Positions 16,468 to 25,757 are shown, numbered from the stretch's first letter. The stretch is DNA of 43,002 nucleotides from UBA1181 sp045226255 (GCA_045226255.1 JBGVCG010000034.1:1-43002); one strand, 5' to 3'. Translations and numbers: made by a program. The notes: a model not told the origin generated them from the letters alone.

Positions 16468-17511
16468 ATGAAACTGAAAACATGTGTGGTGACGTTAGCG
16501 TCGATAGTGCTGCTCACTTCCTCCTGCAGGAAGATTTACGAGGAGAATTATTACAATACCACGAATGAGAGTGTTTACAATTACGAGTATTACCAGAAGG
16601 TGCTTCTGGATCAGAAGGAGATTACGGATGATATCCGTCCGCCTTACCTGAAGAAGGGGGATACGGTGGCGGTGTTCGCCGCGTCGAACAAGGTGACGAA
16701 GAGCGAACTTTCCGCAGGCATCGCCAAACTGAAGGAGTGGGGTCTCAATGTGGTTGAGGCCAGCAACCTCTATGAGGACGACGGACGTTATGCGGGCACG
16801 CAGGCGCAACGTATCCTAGGTTTGCAGGCATTGATCGATAACCCTAATATCAAGGCTTTGTTCTCCGCCCGTGGCGGATACGGGGCGGCGCAGGTGATTC
16901 CGTTCCTGGACTTGGAGAAACTGCAGGATCATCCGAAATGGGCCATCGGCTACAGTGATGTGACCGCTTTGCACGTTGCCTTGAACAACCTTGGCATAGA
17001 GAGCATCCATGGTCCTATGATCAATAAGATGACTGATTCGGAGAGTGTGGAGACGCTCCGTAAAGCGTTGTTCGGCGAGAAGGTGTCTTACTCGATCCCT
17101 ACCAACAAAAATTGTGTCATGGGTAGTGAAGAAGGCCGTTTGGTGGGTGGAAACCTCTCCCTCATCTACAGTCTGGGCGGTACGTTGTTCGACCTGAACG
17201 CGAAGGACGCTATCCTGCTGATTGAGGACACGGGCGAGAGCAATTACCACTTGGACCGTATGCTGACGAACCTGAAACTGAGCGGTAAGTTAGACTGCAT
17301 CAAAGGCTTGGTGGTGGGAGAGTTCTCCAATATGACCCAGGGTTCCGACAAGCCGATCGAAGAGATCATCCTGAGCAAGGTGAAGGATTTGGGCATCCCT
17401 GTGATGTATGGTTTGAGTGTTGGACATGGGAGTACGAACTATGCTGTATATATGGGACGTAAGGTGAAGCTGAATGTCGATAAAGACAAGGCTACGCTTA
17501 CGTTCGAGTGA
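16468..17511 (+). CDS. LD-carboxypeptidase (peptidase S66) lipoprotein
   Basis: A murein tetrapeptide LD-carboxypeptidase, which removes the terminal D-Ala from peptidoglycan stem peptides. The signal ends in a lipobox LTSSC (Cys20), so this copy is a lipoprotein in the envelope, unlike the cytosolic E. coli LdcA. The S66 fold begins near residue 60 (YLKKGDTVAVFAAS). The likely nucleophile is the Ser of AIGYSDVTALH, the Glu lies in LLIEDTGESNYHLDR and the His in SVGHGS, giving the expected Ser-Glu-His set. ARGGYGAAQ and VGGNLSLIYSLGGT are further family motifs. It follows the helicase gene by six bases and is followed by radA after 13 bases, so it is part of the operon although its function differs from its neighbours. 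Confidence 0.88.
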   Translation: MKLKTCVVTLASIVLLTSSCRKIYEENYYNTTNESVYNYEYYQKVLLDQKEITDDIRPPYLKKGDTVAVFAASNKVTKSELSAGIAKLKEWGLNVVEASNLYEDDGRYAGTQAQRILGLQALIDNPNIKALFSARGGYGAAQVIPFLDLEKLQDHPKWAIGYSDVTALHVALNNLGIESIHGPMINKMTDSESVETLRKALFGEKVSYSIPTNKNCVMGSEEGRLVGGNLSLIYSLGGTLFDLNAKDAILLIEDTGESNYHLDRMLTNLKLSGKLDCIKGLVVGEFSNMTQGSDKPIEEIILSKVKDLGIPVMYGLSVGHGSTNYAVYMGRKVKLNVDKDKATLTFE

Positions 17512-17524
17512 TAATTATCCGCTT

Positions 17525-18895
17525 ATGGCAAAGACCAAATCTGTATATGTGTGCCAGAACTGTGGCGCAGAGGCTCCTAAGTGGGTGGGCAAGTGTCCTT
17601 CCTGCGGGGAGTGGAACACCTACGTCGAGGAGGTGGTGCGGAAGGAGAGCGCGAAGAGCCTCCAATCGCTCCGTTTCATCCCTGACAATGGAGGCTCCAA
17701 ACCTGTCTGCATCGATGATGTGGAGACCTCGGAGGAGGTGCGTGACGACACGGGCAACAATGAGTTCAACCGTGTCTTGGGCGGTGGCATTGTGCCAGGC
17801 TCCCTCACGCTGATCGGCGGCGAACCGGGCATCGGTAAGTCCACCCTCATCCTCCAAATAGTTCTGAGCCTATTCAACAAGAAGACCCTTTACGTCTCGG
17901 GCGAGGAGAGCGTCAAACAACTGAAACTGCGTGCGGACAGGCTCTCCGTGAAGTCTAACCCGAACTGCTTCATTGTCAGCGAGACTTCGCTGGAGCAGAT
18001 CTTCGTGCACATCCAGAACGTGCAGCCGGACTTGGTGGTGATCGACTCTATCCAGACCATCAGCACGGAGTTGGTGGAGTCTTCCCCAGGCAGTGTTTCG
18101 CAGGTGCGTGAGTGCGCCGCCGCCATCCTGAAATTCGCCAAGGAGAGTGGGGTGCCCGTCCTGATGGTGGGCCACATCAACAAGGAGGGCAATATCGCCG
18201 GGCCTAAGGTGCTGGAGCATATCGTGGACACCGTCCTGCAGTTCGAGGGCGACCAACACTACATGTACCGCATCCTCCGTTCCATCAAGAACCGTTTCGG
18301 AAGCACCTCCGAGTTGGGTATCTACGAGATGATGCAGTCCGGGTTGCGTGAGGTCACCAACCCTTCCGAGCTCTTGCTGAGCAATAACCATGCAGGCTTG
18401 AGCGGCACTGCCATCGGTGTGGCGATCGAGGGGGTACGTCCCTTCCTGATCGAGGTGCAGTCGCTCGTCAGTTCCGCCGCGTACGGTACGCCGCAACGCT
18501 CCACCACGGGCTTCGACATCCGTAGGCTCAACATGCTGTTGGCGGTTCTGGAGAAAAGGGTAGGCTTCAAGCTGGCGCAGAAGGATGTCTATCTGAACAT
18601 CGCGGGCGGCTTGCGGATCAATGACCCTGCGCTGGACCTCGCCATCATCAGTGCGATCCTTTCGTCCAACATGGATATTGTGGTGGATGCCCATACGTGC
18701 CTCACGGGCGAGATCGGTTTGTCGGGCGAGATACGTCCTGTGAACCGTATCGAACAACGTATATCGGAGGCGGAGAAGTTAGGCTTCAAGCGGATCATTA
18801 TCCCTGAGTTCAAGAACTTGGACGTGAAGAAATGGAACATCGATGTGGTCTGCGCCCGAAAGGTGGAGGAGGCATTCTCTGCCCTCTTCGGTTGA
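17525..18895 (+). CDS. radA: DNA repair protein RadA (Sms)
   Basis: A RecA-like ATPase of recombination repair that promotes branch migration. The start at 17525 (MAKTKSVYVC) is chosen because the zinc finger begins at once: Cys10, Cys13, Cys24, Cys27. The frame opens earlier, at 17474, but that part overlaps the LD-carboxypeptidase gene. Walker A is GEPGIGKS (99-106), Walker B is LVVIDSIQT, and the RadA-specific KNRFGSTSELG motif is near residue 255. The C-terminal part from about 300 is the Lon-protease-like domain without the catalytic pair (AGGLRINDPALDLAI, CLTGEIGLSGEIRPV). The 456-residue length is standard. Confidence 0.95.
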   Translation: MAKTKSVYVCQNCGAEAPKWVGKCPSCGEWNTYVEEVVRKESAKSLQSLRFIPDNGGSKPVCIDDVETSEEVRDDTGNNEFNRVLGGGIVPGSLTLIGGEPGIGKSTLILQIVLSLFNKKTLYVSGEESVKQLKLRADRLSVKSNPNCFIVSETSLEQIFVHIQNVQPDLVVIDSIQTISTELVESSPGSVSQVRECAAAILKFAKESGVPVLMVGHINKEGNIAGPKVLEHIVDTVLQFEGDQHYMYRILRSIKNRFGSTSELGIYEMMQSGLREVTNPSELLLSNNHAGLSGTAIGVAIEGVRPFLIEVQSLVSSAAYGTPQRSTTGFDIRRLNMLLAVLEKRVGFKLAQKDVYLNIAGGLRINDPALDLAIISAILSSNMDIVVDAHTCLTGEIGLSGEIRPVNRIEQRISEAEKLGFKRIIIPEFKNLDVKKWNIDVVCARKVEEAFSALFG

Positions 18896-18962
18896 TTTGT
18901 ATTTTTTAACGGACTGGAGGGAATACGGCGTGTTCCTTCTGCGTTATTAGGGTGGGGAAGAA

Positions 18963-21017
18963 ATGGATTCCCCCAGTTTTAGATTGCTAATGGATATGGA
19001 TAAGAGACGGTTGCGCATTTTTTCTGTGTTGTTGGTCTGGACAGTGGCTTCGTTCGCCCAGATCAACACGAAACGTATGATGGATATAGGCAGGAATGCC
19101 ATCTTCTTCGAGGATTATGTGCTCTCTATCCAGTATTTCAATAAAATCATCAATGTGAAGCCTTATTGGGCGGACCCCTACTTCTACCGTGGGGTGGCGA
19201 AGATCAGCTTGGAGGATTATGTCGGGGCGGAGGCGGATTGTAGCGCCGCCTTGGAGCGTAACCCCTTCATGGTGGACGCCTACCGTTGCCGTGGCGCCGC
19301 CCGTGCGTGCTTGGGAATGTATGACCAAGCTTTGGCGGATTTCGACAAGGGCCTGGAATTCGAGCCGAAGAACAAGTACCTCATGCTTTGCAAGGGCTCT
19401 GTCTATGCGGGCGAGGAGCGATGGGACACGGCCATTGCGGTCTTCTCCGAAATGCTGAAGGCTTACCCGAACTACAAGGACGCTTACCTCAGACGCGGAT
19501 ATTGCTATTTCTCGAATGGCGACACGGCCAATGCGCTCGCCGATTTCGAGAAGGTGCTCTCGATCGACCGCTTCTCGCCGGACGGTCATGCGGCGCGTGG
19601 CTACGTGCTCAGCGGACGGAAGGAGCATGATAAGGCGCTCTCGGAAATGAACGAGGCGATAAGGCTGGATCCTTACTGTGTGAACTACTACGTGAATCGT
19701 GGCGTGGTCCTCACGAATGCGGGCGATACGTTGGGGGCGATGTCGGACTATGACTATGCGATCCAACTGAACCCGACCTGTGTCCAAGCCTTCTTCAACC
19801 GGGCTATCCTGCGGACGGAGCTGGGGCAGAAACGCCTTGCGCTGGAGGACTATGACGAGGTGCTGGACCTGGACCCGGAGAATCATTTCGCCGTCTACAA
19901 CCGTGCTTTGCTGAAGCAGGAGCTAGGGCAGTATCGCTCCGCTATCTCTGACATCTCCGTCATCATCAAGGAATACCCGAAGTTCTATCCCGCCTACTTT
20001 GTCCGCTCGGAGCTGAAGCGGAAACTGAACGACAAGCGGGGGTCAGAGTCGGACTATGTGAAGGCGCTTAGCGTGAAGCAGCAGGGCGAGAAGGAGGCTC
20101 AGTCGCAATCTTCCGACAAGGCTTCCTTGCCGAAGAAGGAGAAAAAATCCAAGGATATGGGCAACCACAACAATATGGTCGTGATGGACAAGCAGGAGGA
20201 GATGCGTCGCCTCACCTACCGCAGCGAGTCGCGAGGACGCGTCCAGAACGTGAACTTCCACGTCGAACTGGGTGCGATCGTCAAGCTGACCTCCCATCCG
20301 AAGGCTGGCATGTCCATGGGAAAACATACGTTGTTCGACAAGCGCATCAGCGTCTTCAATGGTAAGAAGATATACCCGGAGCAGCTCACCCTTTCCTGCG
20401 AGGAGCGGCAGATCGACAATGATGAACTGCAGCAATGTTTCTCCCGCATCGAGAAGGCTACCCATCAACTCGCCGATCATCCTTCCCCGAAGGTTTATTT
20501 CTCCCGCTCGTTGGATTATCTCTCCGTCTCGGATTACGAGAGCGCACTGGAGGATCTGAACCGGGCGTTAGAGAGCAATGATACGGAGAACGCTTGGCTC
20601 TACTACTTCTGCAGGGCGAATGTGCGTTACCTGAAATATCTTTCCGATGTGGAGTTGGTCAATAAGGGTGAGATGACGTTGCCGGAAGGAACGGACCTCT
20701 CCATGGTGGGTCAGGTGGCGTGCGATTTGGTGCAGAAGGATTATGACAAGGTGAAGGAACTGATGCCGGACTTCTCCCCAGCATGGTACAACAGCGGACA
20801 TGTCTATGTGCGGCAACAAAACTACCAGAGCGCTTTGGACAACTTCTCGAAGTCGATCACCCTGACCCCTTCGTTCGCCGAGGCCTATTTCAACAGAGGA
20901 TTAACCCATATCTACTTGAAAAAGAAGGACGAAGGAATCTCCGACCTAAGCAAGGCGGGCGAGTTGGGACTCTATTCAGCCTATAATGTGATCAAACGGT
21001 TTGGTGGAAATCGGTAG
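18963..21017 (+). CDS. Secreted TPR-repeat protein
   Basis: A 684-residue protein with a signal peptide (hydrophobic IFSVLLVWTVASFAQ) and two blocks of tetratricopeptide repeats, about residues 36-375 (roughly ten repeats) and 500-675. Between them lies a charged Lys/Glu/Ser linker (about 378-400) and a small domain without TPR pattern (about 405-490). It should act as a periplasmic scaffold; no partner can be named. Three in-frame starts compete: 18963, which has GGGGAAGAA right before it, and 18990 and 18996, which give a shorter signal peptide. I give the longest; the mature protein is the same. It lies 67 bases after radA and may close that operon. Confidence 0.8.
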   Translation: MDSPSFRLLMDMDKRRLRIFSVLLVWTVASFAQINTKRMMDIGRNAIFFEDYVLSIQYFNKIINVKPYWADPYFYRGVAKISLEDYVGAEADCSAALERNPFMVDAYRCRGAARACLGMYDQALADFDKGLEFEPKNKYLMLCKGSVYAGEERWDTAIAVFSEMLKAYPNYKDAYLRRGYCYFSNGDTANALADFEKVLSIDRFSPDGHAARGYVLSGRKEHDKALSEMNEAIRLDPYCVNYYVNRGVVLTNAGDTLGAMSDYDYAIQLNPTCVQAFFNRAILRTELGQKRLALEDYDEVLDLDPENHFAVYNRALLKQELGQYRSAISDISVIIKEYPKFYPAYFVRSELKRKLNDKRGSESDYVKALSVKQQGEKEAQSQSSDKASLPKKEKKSKDMGNHNNMVVMDKQEEMRRLTYRSESRGRVQNVNFHVELGAIVKLTSHPKAGMSMGKHTLFDKRISVFNGKKIYPEQLTLSCEERQIDNDELQQCFSRIEKATHQLADHPSPKVYFSRSLDYLSVSDYESALEDLNRALESNDTENAWLYYFCRANVRYLKYLSDVELVNKGEMTLPEGTDLSMVGQVACDLVQKDYDKVKELMPDFSPAWYNSGHVYVRQQNYQSALDNFSKSITLTPSFAEAYFNRGLTHIYLKKKDEGISDLSKAGELGLYSAYNVIKRFGGNR

Positions 21018-21026
21018 GCGTTGAGG

Positions 21027-22094
21027 CTATTGCTCGACCGGTTTCAGGATGATGAGGGTCTGCCCGATCTTCAATGCGTTGCCTTTTAGGTGGTTCCATC
21101 GTTGGATATCCTCCACGCTACAGCCATATTGTCTCGAAAGCTTGTAGAGCGTCTCCTTGGGTTGCACTGTGTGGGTGATGGTGTCGGTGACGACGGGTGT
21201 CGGCTCCTTCTTTTCTTCCTTCGGCGGAGTAGGCTCTTCCCTCCTGTTTTTCTCCTGGTCTTGTGCGGTAGGACGGGTGACGTAGAGCGATTGCCCGATC
21301 TTCAGATAGGTATTTTTCAGATGGTTCCATTCCATCAGATCCTCCACGGTACAATCGTATTTCCTCGCTATCTTGAATAGTGTCTCTTTTTTCTTCACGA
21401 TATGGCAGAGGGGCTCCGTCGGTGCGGCGGGTTCTTCCTTTTGCGGCTCGGAAGGTTCCTCTTGCGGTTCCTGTTTCTTTTTCTCCTCCTTCTCCTCTAC
21501 AGGCTCCTGTTTCTTTCCCTCTTCTTGGTTCGGTGGTGTTATCTCCTGCGTCTCCTCCTCGGAGGTCTCGTCCGTGTCGGATGGGTATTGCTCCTTCCGT
21601 TCGTCTTCGCCGATGATTCTGCGGATGCCGATGAAGCGGATGCGGTAGTAGTCCGACTCCGGGTAGTTGTCGATGGTGATGCCCTTGTTGACGGAGGCGT
21701 GGATGAATTGCAGGGTAGTATTCTTGCCGTCCGGGTTTACGTCGTAGATGATGCCCACGTGTCCCACACCCTTCGATTTGGAGTTGCTTCCTTTGAAGAA
21801 GATGAGGTCGCCCTTTTGCGCGTTCTCCATTTTGGTCTTCTCGCCTTGCAGGTATTGGGAGGCGGACGAAGCGTAGAGTTCGTAGCCGAATTGGCGGAAG
21901 ACGTACCCTGTGAAGCCTGAGCAGTCGAACCGGTTAGGACCCTTCCCGGCGTACTGATACCGCTTCCCGATGTGGCGGGTCGCCTCGGTGATGATGGAGT
22001 CCCTCAGGGTTAGGGTAGTGTTCTTTCCCCTCCTTGCGTATGAGGCGTAAGGTGAAATAATCAATAATATCAGTGCTATTATCTTTATTCTCAT
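21027..22094 (-). CDS. NlpC/P60 peptidase with two C-terminal LysM domains
   Basis: A predicted periplasmic peptidoglycan endopeptidase. A signal peptide (about 1-20, ending ASYA) precedes the NlpC/P60 domain (about 30-160), with catalytic Cys in FDCSGFTGYVF, His in GVGHVGIIYD and a third polar residue in FIHAS. Residues 165-230 form a Glu/Lys/Pro-rich linker. Two LysM domains follow (about 233-277 and 307-352), each with ETLxKxxRxYxCxVEDxxxWNHLK and KIGQxL. LysM usually precedes or follows the enzyme domain to hold it on the wall. A strong -7 box ends only four bases before the ATG, so the mRNA is probably leaderless. Convergent with the TPR gene, nine bases apart. Confidence 0.9.
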   Translation of the reverse strand: MRIKIIALILLIISPYASYARRGKNTTLTLRDSIITEATRHIGKRYQYAGKGPNRFDCSGFTGYVFRQFGYELYASSASQYLQGEKTKMENAQKGDLIFFKGSNSKSKGVGHVGIIYDVNPDGKNTTLQFIHASVNKGITIDNYPESDYYRIRFIGIRRIIGEDERKEQYPSDTDETSEEETQEITPPNQEEGKKQEPVEEKEEKKKQEPQEEPSEPQKEEPAAPTEPLCHIVKKKETLFKIARKYDCTVEDLMEWNHLKNTYLKIGQSLYVTRPTAQDQEKNRREEPTPPKEEKKEPTPVVTDTITHTVQPKETLYKLSRQYGCSVEDIQRWNHLKGNALKIGQTLIILKPVEQ

Positions 22095-22098
22095 GCGG

Positions 22099-22106
22099 CA
22101 AAGGTA
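22099..22106 (-). promoter_or_regulatory. Promoter -7 box of the NlpC/P60 gene, almost touching the ATG
   Basis: CAAAGGTA on the plus strand is TACCTTTG on the minus strand, four bases from the start codon. The signal peptide demands this start, so transcription should begin at or right next to the ATG. The -33 box is weak (GTTC). Confidence 0.55.
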
Positions 22107-22165
22107 ATCATTTTTTTTCAGAGAGAACGCATGACCCTCTCTTCTCCCTTTTTAGGGGCGAAAGC

Positions 22166-22867
22166 CTAATCCCCCACCTGCACCTTCTCGCCAAGGTATT
22201 TAGGTTTTTTGTGGACCAGTAAATCGATGAATAGTTTCACGCGGGCCAGTTTCTCCCTCATCATGGTCTTGAACCCGTAGTAAGCCTGCACATCCTTCGC
22301 ATTGAATCCAATGGCGGCTATGCCGTAGTGCCTTGCCAGATAGATGGCCCGTTCGTTGTGGAACTGCTGCGACACGATGGTGAAGGAAGACTGTCCGAAG
22401 ATCTCTTTGCAGCGCACCACCGAATCCAACGTGCGGAAGCCCGCATAGTCCAGGTAAATCCTTTCTGCCGGAACGCCCGCCACCACTAAGTCGTTTTTCA
22501 TGTCGGTGGGTTCGTCATAATCCTTCCGCGAGTTATCACCGCTGACGATCACATAATCCACCTTATGGGCATGGAAAAGCGCCGCCACGGCCTCGATTCT
22601 ATATTGGTAGTAGAGGTTTTTCCTCCCGTCGCTCAAGTATTTGGAGGTGCCTAACAGCAGGGCGGTTTTGTTGTAGGGAACACTATCGACGGACTGGTAG
22701 ACCATCTTTTTAGTCGAGCAGGAAACGACAAGGTTCGAAGAGATGATCAAGACGAGAAGCGCACACAGCGAGACGATCAACCATCTTTTCTTCCTGATGT
22801 TCTTAAAACTGACTTTAGATTTCAGCCATTGGACTGCCGCCCGTATTTTATCCAATTTCTTACCCAT
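22166..22867 (-). CDS. sanA: SanA-like DUF218 (YdcF family) membrane protein
   Basis: A homologue of SanA, an inner-membrane protein that affects envelope permeability (vancomycin exclusion in E. coli). A basic N-terminus is followed by one membrane segment (about 29-50); the remainder is the periplasmic DUF218 domain with ALLLGTSKY (about 69-77), GRKNLYYQYR, VIVSGDNS (about 106-113), DYAGFRTLDSVVR and SQQFHNERA. I chose ATG 22867 over 22906 because the promoter at 22918-22925 would leave almost no leader for the latter. The first 28 residues are unusually Lys-rich. The reaction is unknown for the family. Confidence 0.85.
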   Translation of the reverse strand: MGKKLDKIRAAVQWLKSKVSFKNIRKKRWLIVSLCALLVLIISSNLVVSCSTKKMVYQSVDSVPYNKTALLLGTSKYLSDGRKNLYYQYRIEAVAALFHAHKVDYVIVSGDNSRKDYDEPTDMKNDLVVAGVPAERIYLDYAGFRTLDSVVRCKEIFGQSSFTIVSQQFHNERAIYLARHYGIAAIGFNAKDVQAYYGFKTMMREKLARVKLFIDLLVHKKPKYLGEKVQVGD

Positions 22868-22917
22868 GTCCACCTGTGAGAATGACGAAGGTTGGTGACC
22901 ATCCACACAACCATTCG

Positions 22918-22925
22918 CAAAGATA
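22918..22925 (-). promoter_or_regulatory. Promoter -7 box of the SanA-like gene
   Basis: TATCTTTG on the minus strand, 50 bases upstream of the chosen ATG (22867). It supports that start over the one at 22906. Confidence 0.5.
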
Positions 22926-23128
22926 AGTATTTATCGGTTAATGTTTACGAAAGAAGAAAGCGTAAGTTGACAATTTATCGCCTACAGATTATCGGAGATC
23001 CTTGGGCGATGCTCTGTATCATGTACTGATATCTTGTCTGTTTTGTCTCCGGCACATCTCCGGCATTATATGTGTCGATGGAGGGAAAGATTGTAGTCTA
23101 GTCCAAGGTCCCGTAATGGAGTGAGCAC

Positions 23129-23159
23129 AAAAAAAGCCCCCAAGCCAAGCAAAGGGGCC
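23129..23159 (-). terminator. Rho-independent terminator of ddh
   Basis: On the minus strand GGCCCC, a loop of 13 bases and GGGGGC are followed by TTTTTTT. It lies 24 bases after the ddh stop codon. The rest of 22926-23128 holds nothing I can name. Confidence 0.8.
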
Positions 23160-23182
23160 TATGCAAATGAAGCCGATGGTTA

Positions 23183-24079
23183 TTAAACCAAGCTCTTGAT
23201 CAATGTTTCCCTGTCGCCAGCCAACAGATCCATAGGAGCGATCTCAGGCAAAGCGTAGCAGCCAGGACGTTGTTTCACTACCGCGCGTGCGCAGGAGGTC
23301 AATACCTGAGCCGTCAAGGCAGGGTTGTTGATGTGCATGCGGAACTCGAACAATTGGTTCTGAGTCTTGCCGGAAACACCCTTGCGCTCGATCAATACGC
23401 CGTGGCCCATATCCTTGCAGTCGTCCACGCTGTTGACTGGGATGACGTGCAATTCATCGTGAGCGAAGTAGTCGTCCGCCTTCAATTCAGCGTACACTTG
23501 CTCAGCGGTGTAGCCAGGCTCCAGCTCCACGTAAACCATACGGCTGTGGATGCTTTGACCCTTAGGGATCGTCATGGAGAGAGCGTTCTTCACACCCTTC
23601 TTGCCACGAGCCACTACGGAGTGTCCCATGCTCATACCAGGACCGAAGTTCGTGTATGTCAAGCCCTTAGGAGCCATAGACATCAAGAGGGTACGGATGA
23701 CAGAGTCAGTTCCTGGGTCCCAACCTGCGGAGATGATAGCGGCCACGTTATGTTTCTTAGCCACCTCGTCCAATGATTGGTGAAGATCCCATACCTGACC
23801 GTGGATATCGAAGCTGTCCACCGTGTAGATGCCCTTCTCCAAAATGCCTTTAGCCACCTCAGGAATGTTTCTGGTTGGGGTGCAGAGGATAGCCACATCC
23901 ACCTTGCCGAGCTCGTCGATGTTAGCGACCACCTTCACGTCAGCCAATTCGGCTGGCTTGTTGGATGGGTCACGACGAACGACGCCCGCCAGTTCCATAT
24001 CCGGTGCTGCTTGGATCGCTTCCACGCTGAAGCGACCGATGTTGCCATAACCGACAACAGCAACTCTTAGTTTTCCCAT
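23183..24079 (-). CDS. ddh: meso-Diaminopimelate D-dehydrogenase
   Basis: This cytosolic NADPH-dependent enzyme makes meso-diaminopimelate in one step from L-tetrahydrodipicolinate and ammonia, feeding lysine and peptidoglycan synthesis. The Rossmann motif VVGYGNIGRFS is at about 8-18. Substrate-side motifs include SAGWDPGTDSVIRTLL (about 117-132) and FGPGMSMGHSVVARGKKGVKNALS, typical of Ddh. The length of 298 is close to the usual 300-326. It lies downstream of gdhA on the same strand with a hairpin terminator in the 78-base gap, and no -7 box is visible after that hairpin. Confidence 0.93.
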   Translation of the reverse strand: MGKLRVAVVGYGNIGRFSVEAIQAAPDMELAGVVRRDPSNKPAELADVKVVANIDELGKVDVAILCTPTRNIPEVAKGILEKGIYTVDSFDIHGQVWDLHQSLDEVAKKHNVAAIISAGWDPGTDSVIRTLLMSMAPKGLTYTNFGPGMSMGHSVVARGKKGVKNALSMTIPKGQSIHSRMVYVELEPGYTAEQVYAELKADDYFAHDELHVIPVNSVDDCKDMGHGVLIERKGVSGKTQNQLFEFRMHINNPALTAQVLTSCARAVVKQRPGCYALPEIAPMDLLAGDRETLIKSLV

Positions 24080-24105
24080 TGTAGTAATATTTATCGTTTT
24101 TAATA

Positions 24106-24141
24106 AAAAATCCCCGAAGCGAGAACACGACGGGGATTTTT
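24106..24141 (-). terminator. Hairpin terminator between gdhA and ddh
   Basis: AAAAATCCCCG and CGGGGATTTTT form an 11-bp stem flanked by A and T runs, so it can act on either strand. It begins 16 bases after the gdhA stop and ends 26 bases before the ddh start. Confidence 0.8.
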
Positions 24142-24157
24142 ATCGTATCGGATATTA

Positions 24158-25513
24158 TTATACCAATCCTTGAGCAAGCATAGCGTCAGCTACCTTCACG
24201 AAGCCGGCGATGTTAGCGCCCTTCACGTAGTTAACTGTACCGTCAGCTTCCTTACCGTACTTAACGCAGTTGTCGTGGATATTCTTCATGATACCCTTCA
24301 ACTTGTTGTCAACTTCCTCTGCAGTCCAAGAGATACGTCCAGAGTTCTGGCACATCTCCAAACCAGAAGTAGCCACACCACCAGCGTTAGAAGCCTTACC
24401 TGGAGAGTAAAGGATCTTAGCGTCGATGAATGCGTTAACAGCCTCGATAGTAGAAGGCATGTTAGCACCCTCGGCAACTACCTTAACACCCTTAGCGAGA
24501 AGAGCCTTAGCATCAGCACCGTCCAACTCGTTCTGAGTTGCGCATGGCATAGCTACATCGAGAGACTTGATCTCAGCGATTTGCCAAGGACGTTGGTTCT
24601 CATAGTACTTAGCAGATGGATACTTAGCTGCATACTCCTTGATACGGCCACGTTTTACGTTCTTCAACTCGAAGATGAAGTCCAATTTCTCCTTAGAGAT
24701 ACCATCTGGATCGTAGATAGAACCGTTAGAGTCAGATACGGTAAGAACCTTAGCACCCAATTGAGTACATTTCTCAACTGCGTATTGAGCAACGTTACCA
24801 GAACCAGAGATGGCTACAGTCTTGCCCTTCAAGGTGTCACCCTTAGTCTCCAACATATATTGTGCGAAGTAAGTTGTTCCGTAACCAGTAGCCTCAGGAC
24901 GGATCAAAGATCCACCGAAAGAAAGACCCTTACCAGTCAAAACACCTACGAACTCGTTTCTCAATCTCTTGTATTGACCGAACATGAAACCAACCTCACG
25001 TGCGCCAGTACCTATATCACCAGCAGGAACGTCAGTGTCAGCACCGATGTGACGGAACAACTCAGTCATGAAGCTTTGGCAGAAACGCATAACCTCATTG
25101 TCAGATTTGCCCTTAGGATCGAAGTCAGATCCACCTTTACCACCACCCATTGGGAGAGTAGTCAAAGAGTTCTTCAATACCTGCTCGAATGCCAAGAATT
25201 TCAAAAGACCCAAGTTTACAGAAGGGTGCAAACGGATACCTCCCTTGTAAGGACCGATCGCGCTGTTCATTTGAACGCGGAAACCACGGTTGATTTGGAA
25301 CTCTCCCTTATCATCGATCCAAGGAACACGGAAGATGATTACTCTCTCAGGCTCACACATTCTCTCAAGAATCTTAGCCTCTTTGTACTTAGGGTTAGCC
25401 TCGATGAATGGCATCAAAGACTCAACAACCTCCTGAACTGCCTGGTGGAAAGGAGCCTCGCCTGGGTTCTTGGCGATCACCTTGTCCATGAATTCTTTTA
25501 CTTTTGCATCCAT
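24158..25513 (-). CDS. gdhA: Glutamate dehydrogenase (hexameric, probably NADP-specific)
   Basis: A cytosolic enzyme that makes glutamate from 2-oxoglutarate and ammonia, the main ammonia entry route in Bacteroidales. The 451-residue product is a class I hexameric GDH. Motifs: GPYKGGIRLHP (substrate loop), LPMGGGKGGSDFDPKGKS with the catalytic Lys, VPAGDIGTGAREVGF with the catalytic Asp, and the dinucleotide fold motif AISGSGNVAQYA. Codon use is strongly biased to a few codons, as expected for a very highly expressed gene. One result is a long stop-free frame on the opposite strand, which I reject as a gene. It has a strong promoter and a terminator, with ddh next. Confidence 0.96.
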   Translation of the reverse strand: MDAKVKEFMDKVIAKNPGEAPFHQAVQEVVESLMPFIEANPKYKEAKILERMCEPERVIIFRVPWIDDKGEFQINRGFRVQMNSAIGPYKGGIRLHPSVNLGLLKFLAFEQVLKNSLTTLPMGGGKGGSDFDPKGKSDNEVMRFCQSFMTELFRHIGADTDVPAGDIGTGAREVGFMFGQYKRLRNEFVGVLTGKGLSFGGSLIRPEATGYGTTYFAQYMLETKGDTLKGKTVAISGSGNVAQYAVEKCTQLGAKVLTVSDSNGSIYDPDGISKEKLDFIFELKNVKRGRIKEYAAKYPSAKYYENQRPWQIAEIKSLDVAMPCATQNELDGADAKALLAKGVKVVAEGANMPSTIEAVNAFIDAKILYSPGKASNAGGVATSGLEMCQNSGRISWTAEEVDNKLKGIMKNIHDNCVKYGKEADGTVNYVKGANIAGFVKVADAMLAQGLV

Positions 25514-25583
25514 GATTTTTAAAATAATGCGTTAGAAATATATTTTTTATTCGATTTGATAAACTTATTTTTCGAAATCGATG

Positions 25584-25612
25584 CAAATATACCACTTTTT
25601 TCTTTGCACAAA
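25584..25612 (-). promoter_or_regulatory. Promoter of gdhA
   Basis: On the minus strand TTTG (25612-25609), 17 bases, then TATATTTG (25591-25584). Both boxes match the Bacteroidetes consensus. The leader is about 65 bases and AT-rich. Confidence 0.65.
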
Positions 25613-25757
25613 AACTTTTTTCCTCTTTTTTGAAATATTTTTTTTGGTTTGCGAAACAATTTGACAGAAAACATAGTGTTTTTGGAACAAAATGACAAAC
25701 GAGGAGAATTGTGAAACGTTAGTTCGACGGAGTCAATTTTGAATTAATCTGCCACTT

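Noticed and set aside
24170..25522. A 450-codon open frame on the plus strand, antisense to nearly all of gdhA
   Set aside because: It mirrors the biased codon use of a highly expressed gene, has no family motif and Ser/Leu/Val/Thr-rich composition. The gdhA frame explains the region fully.
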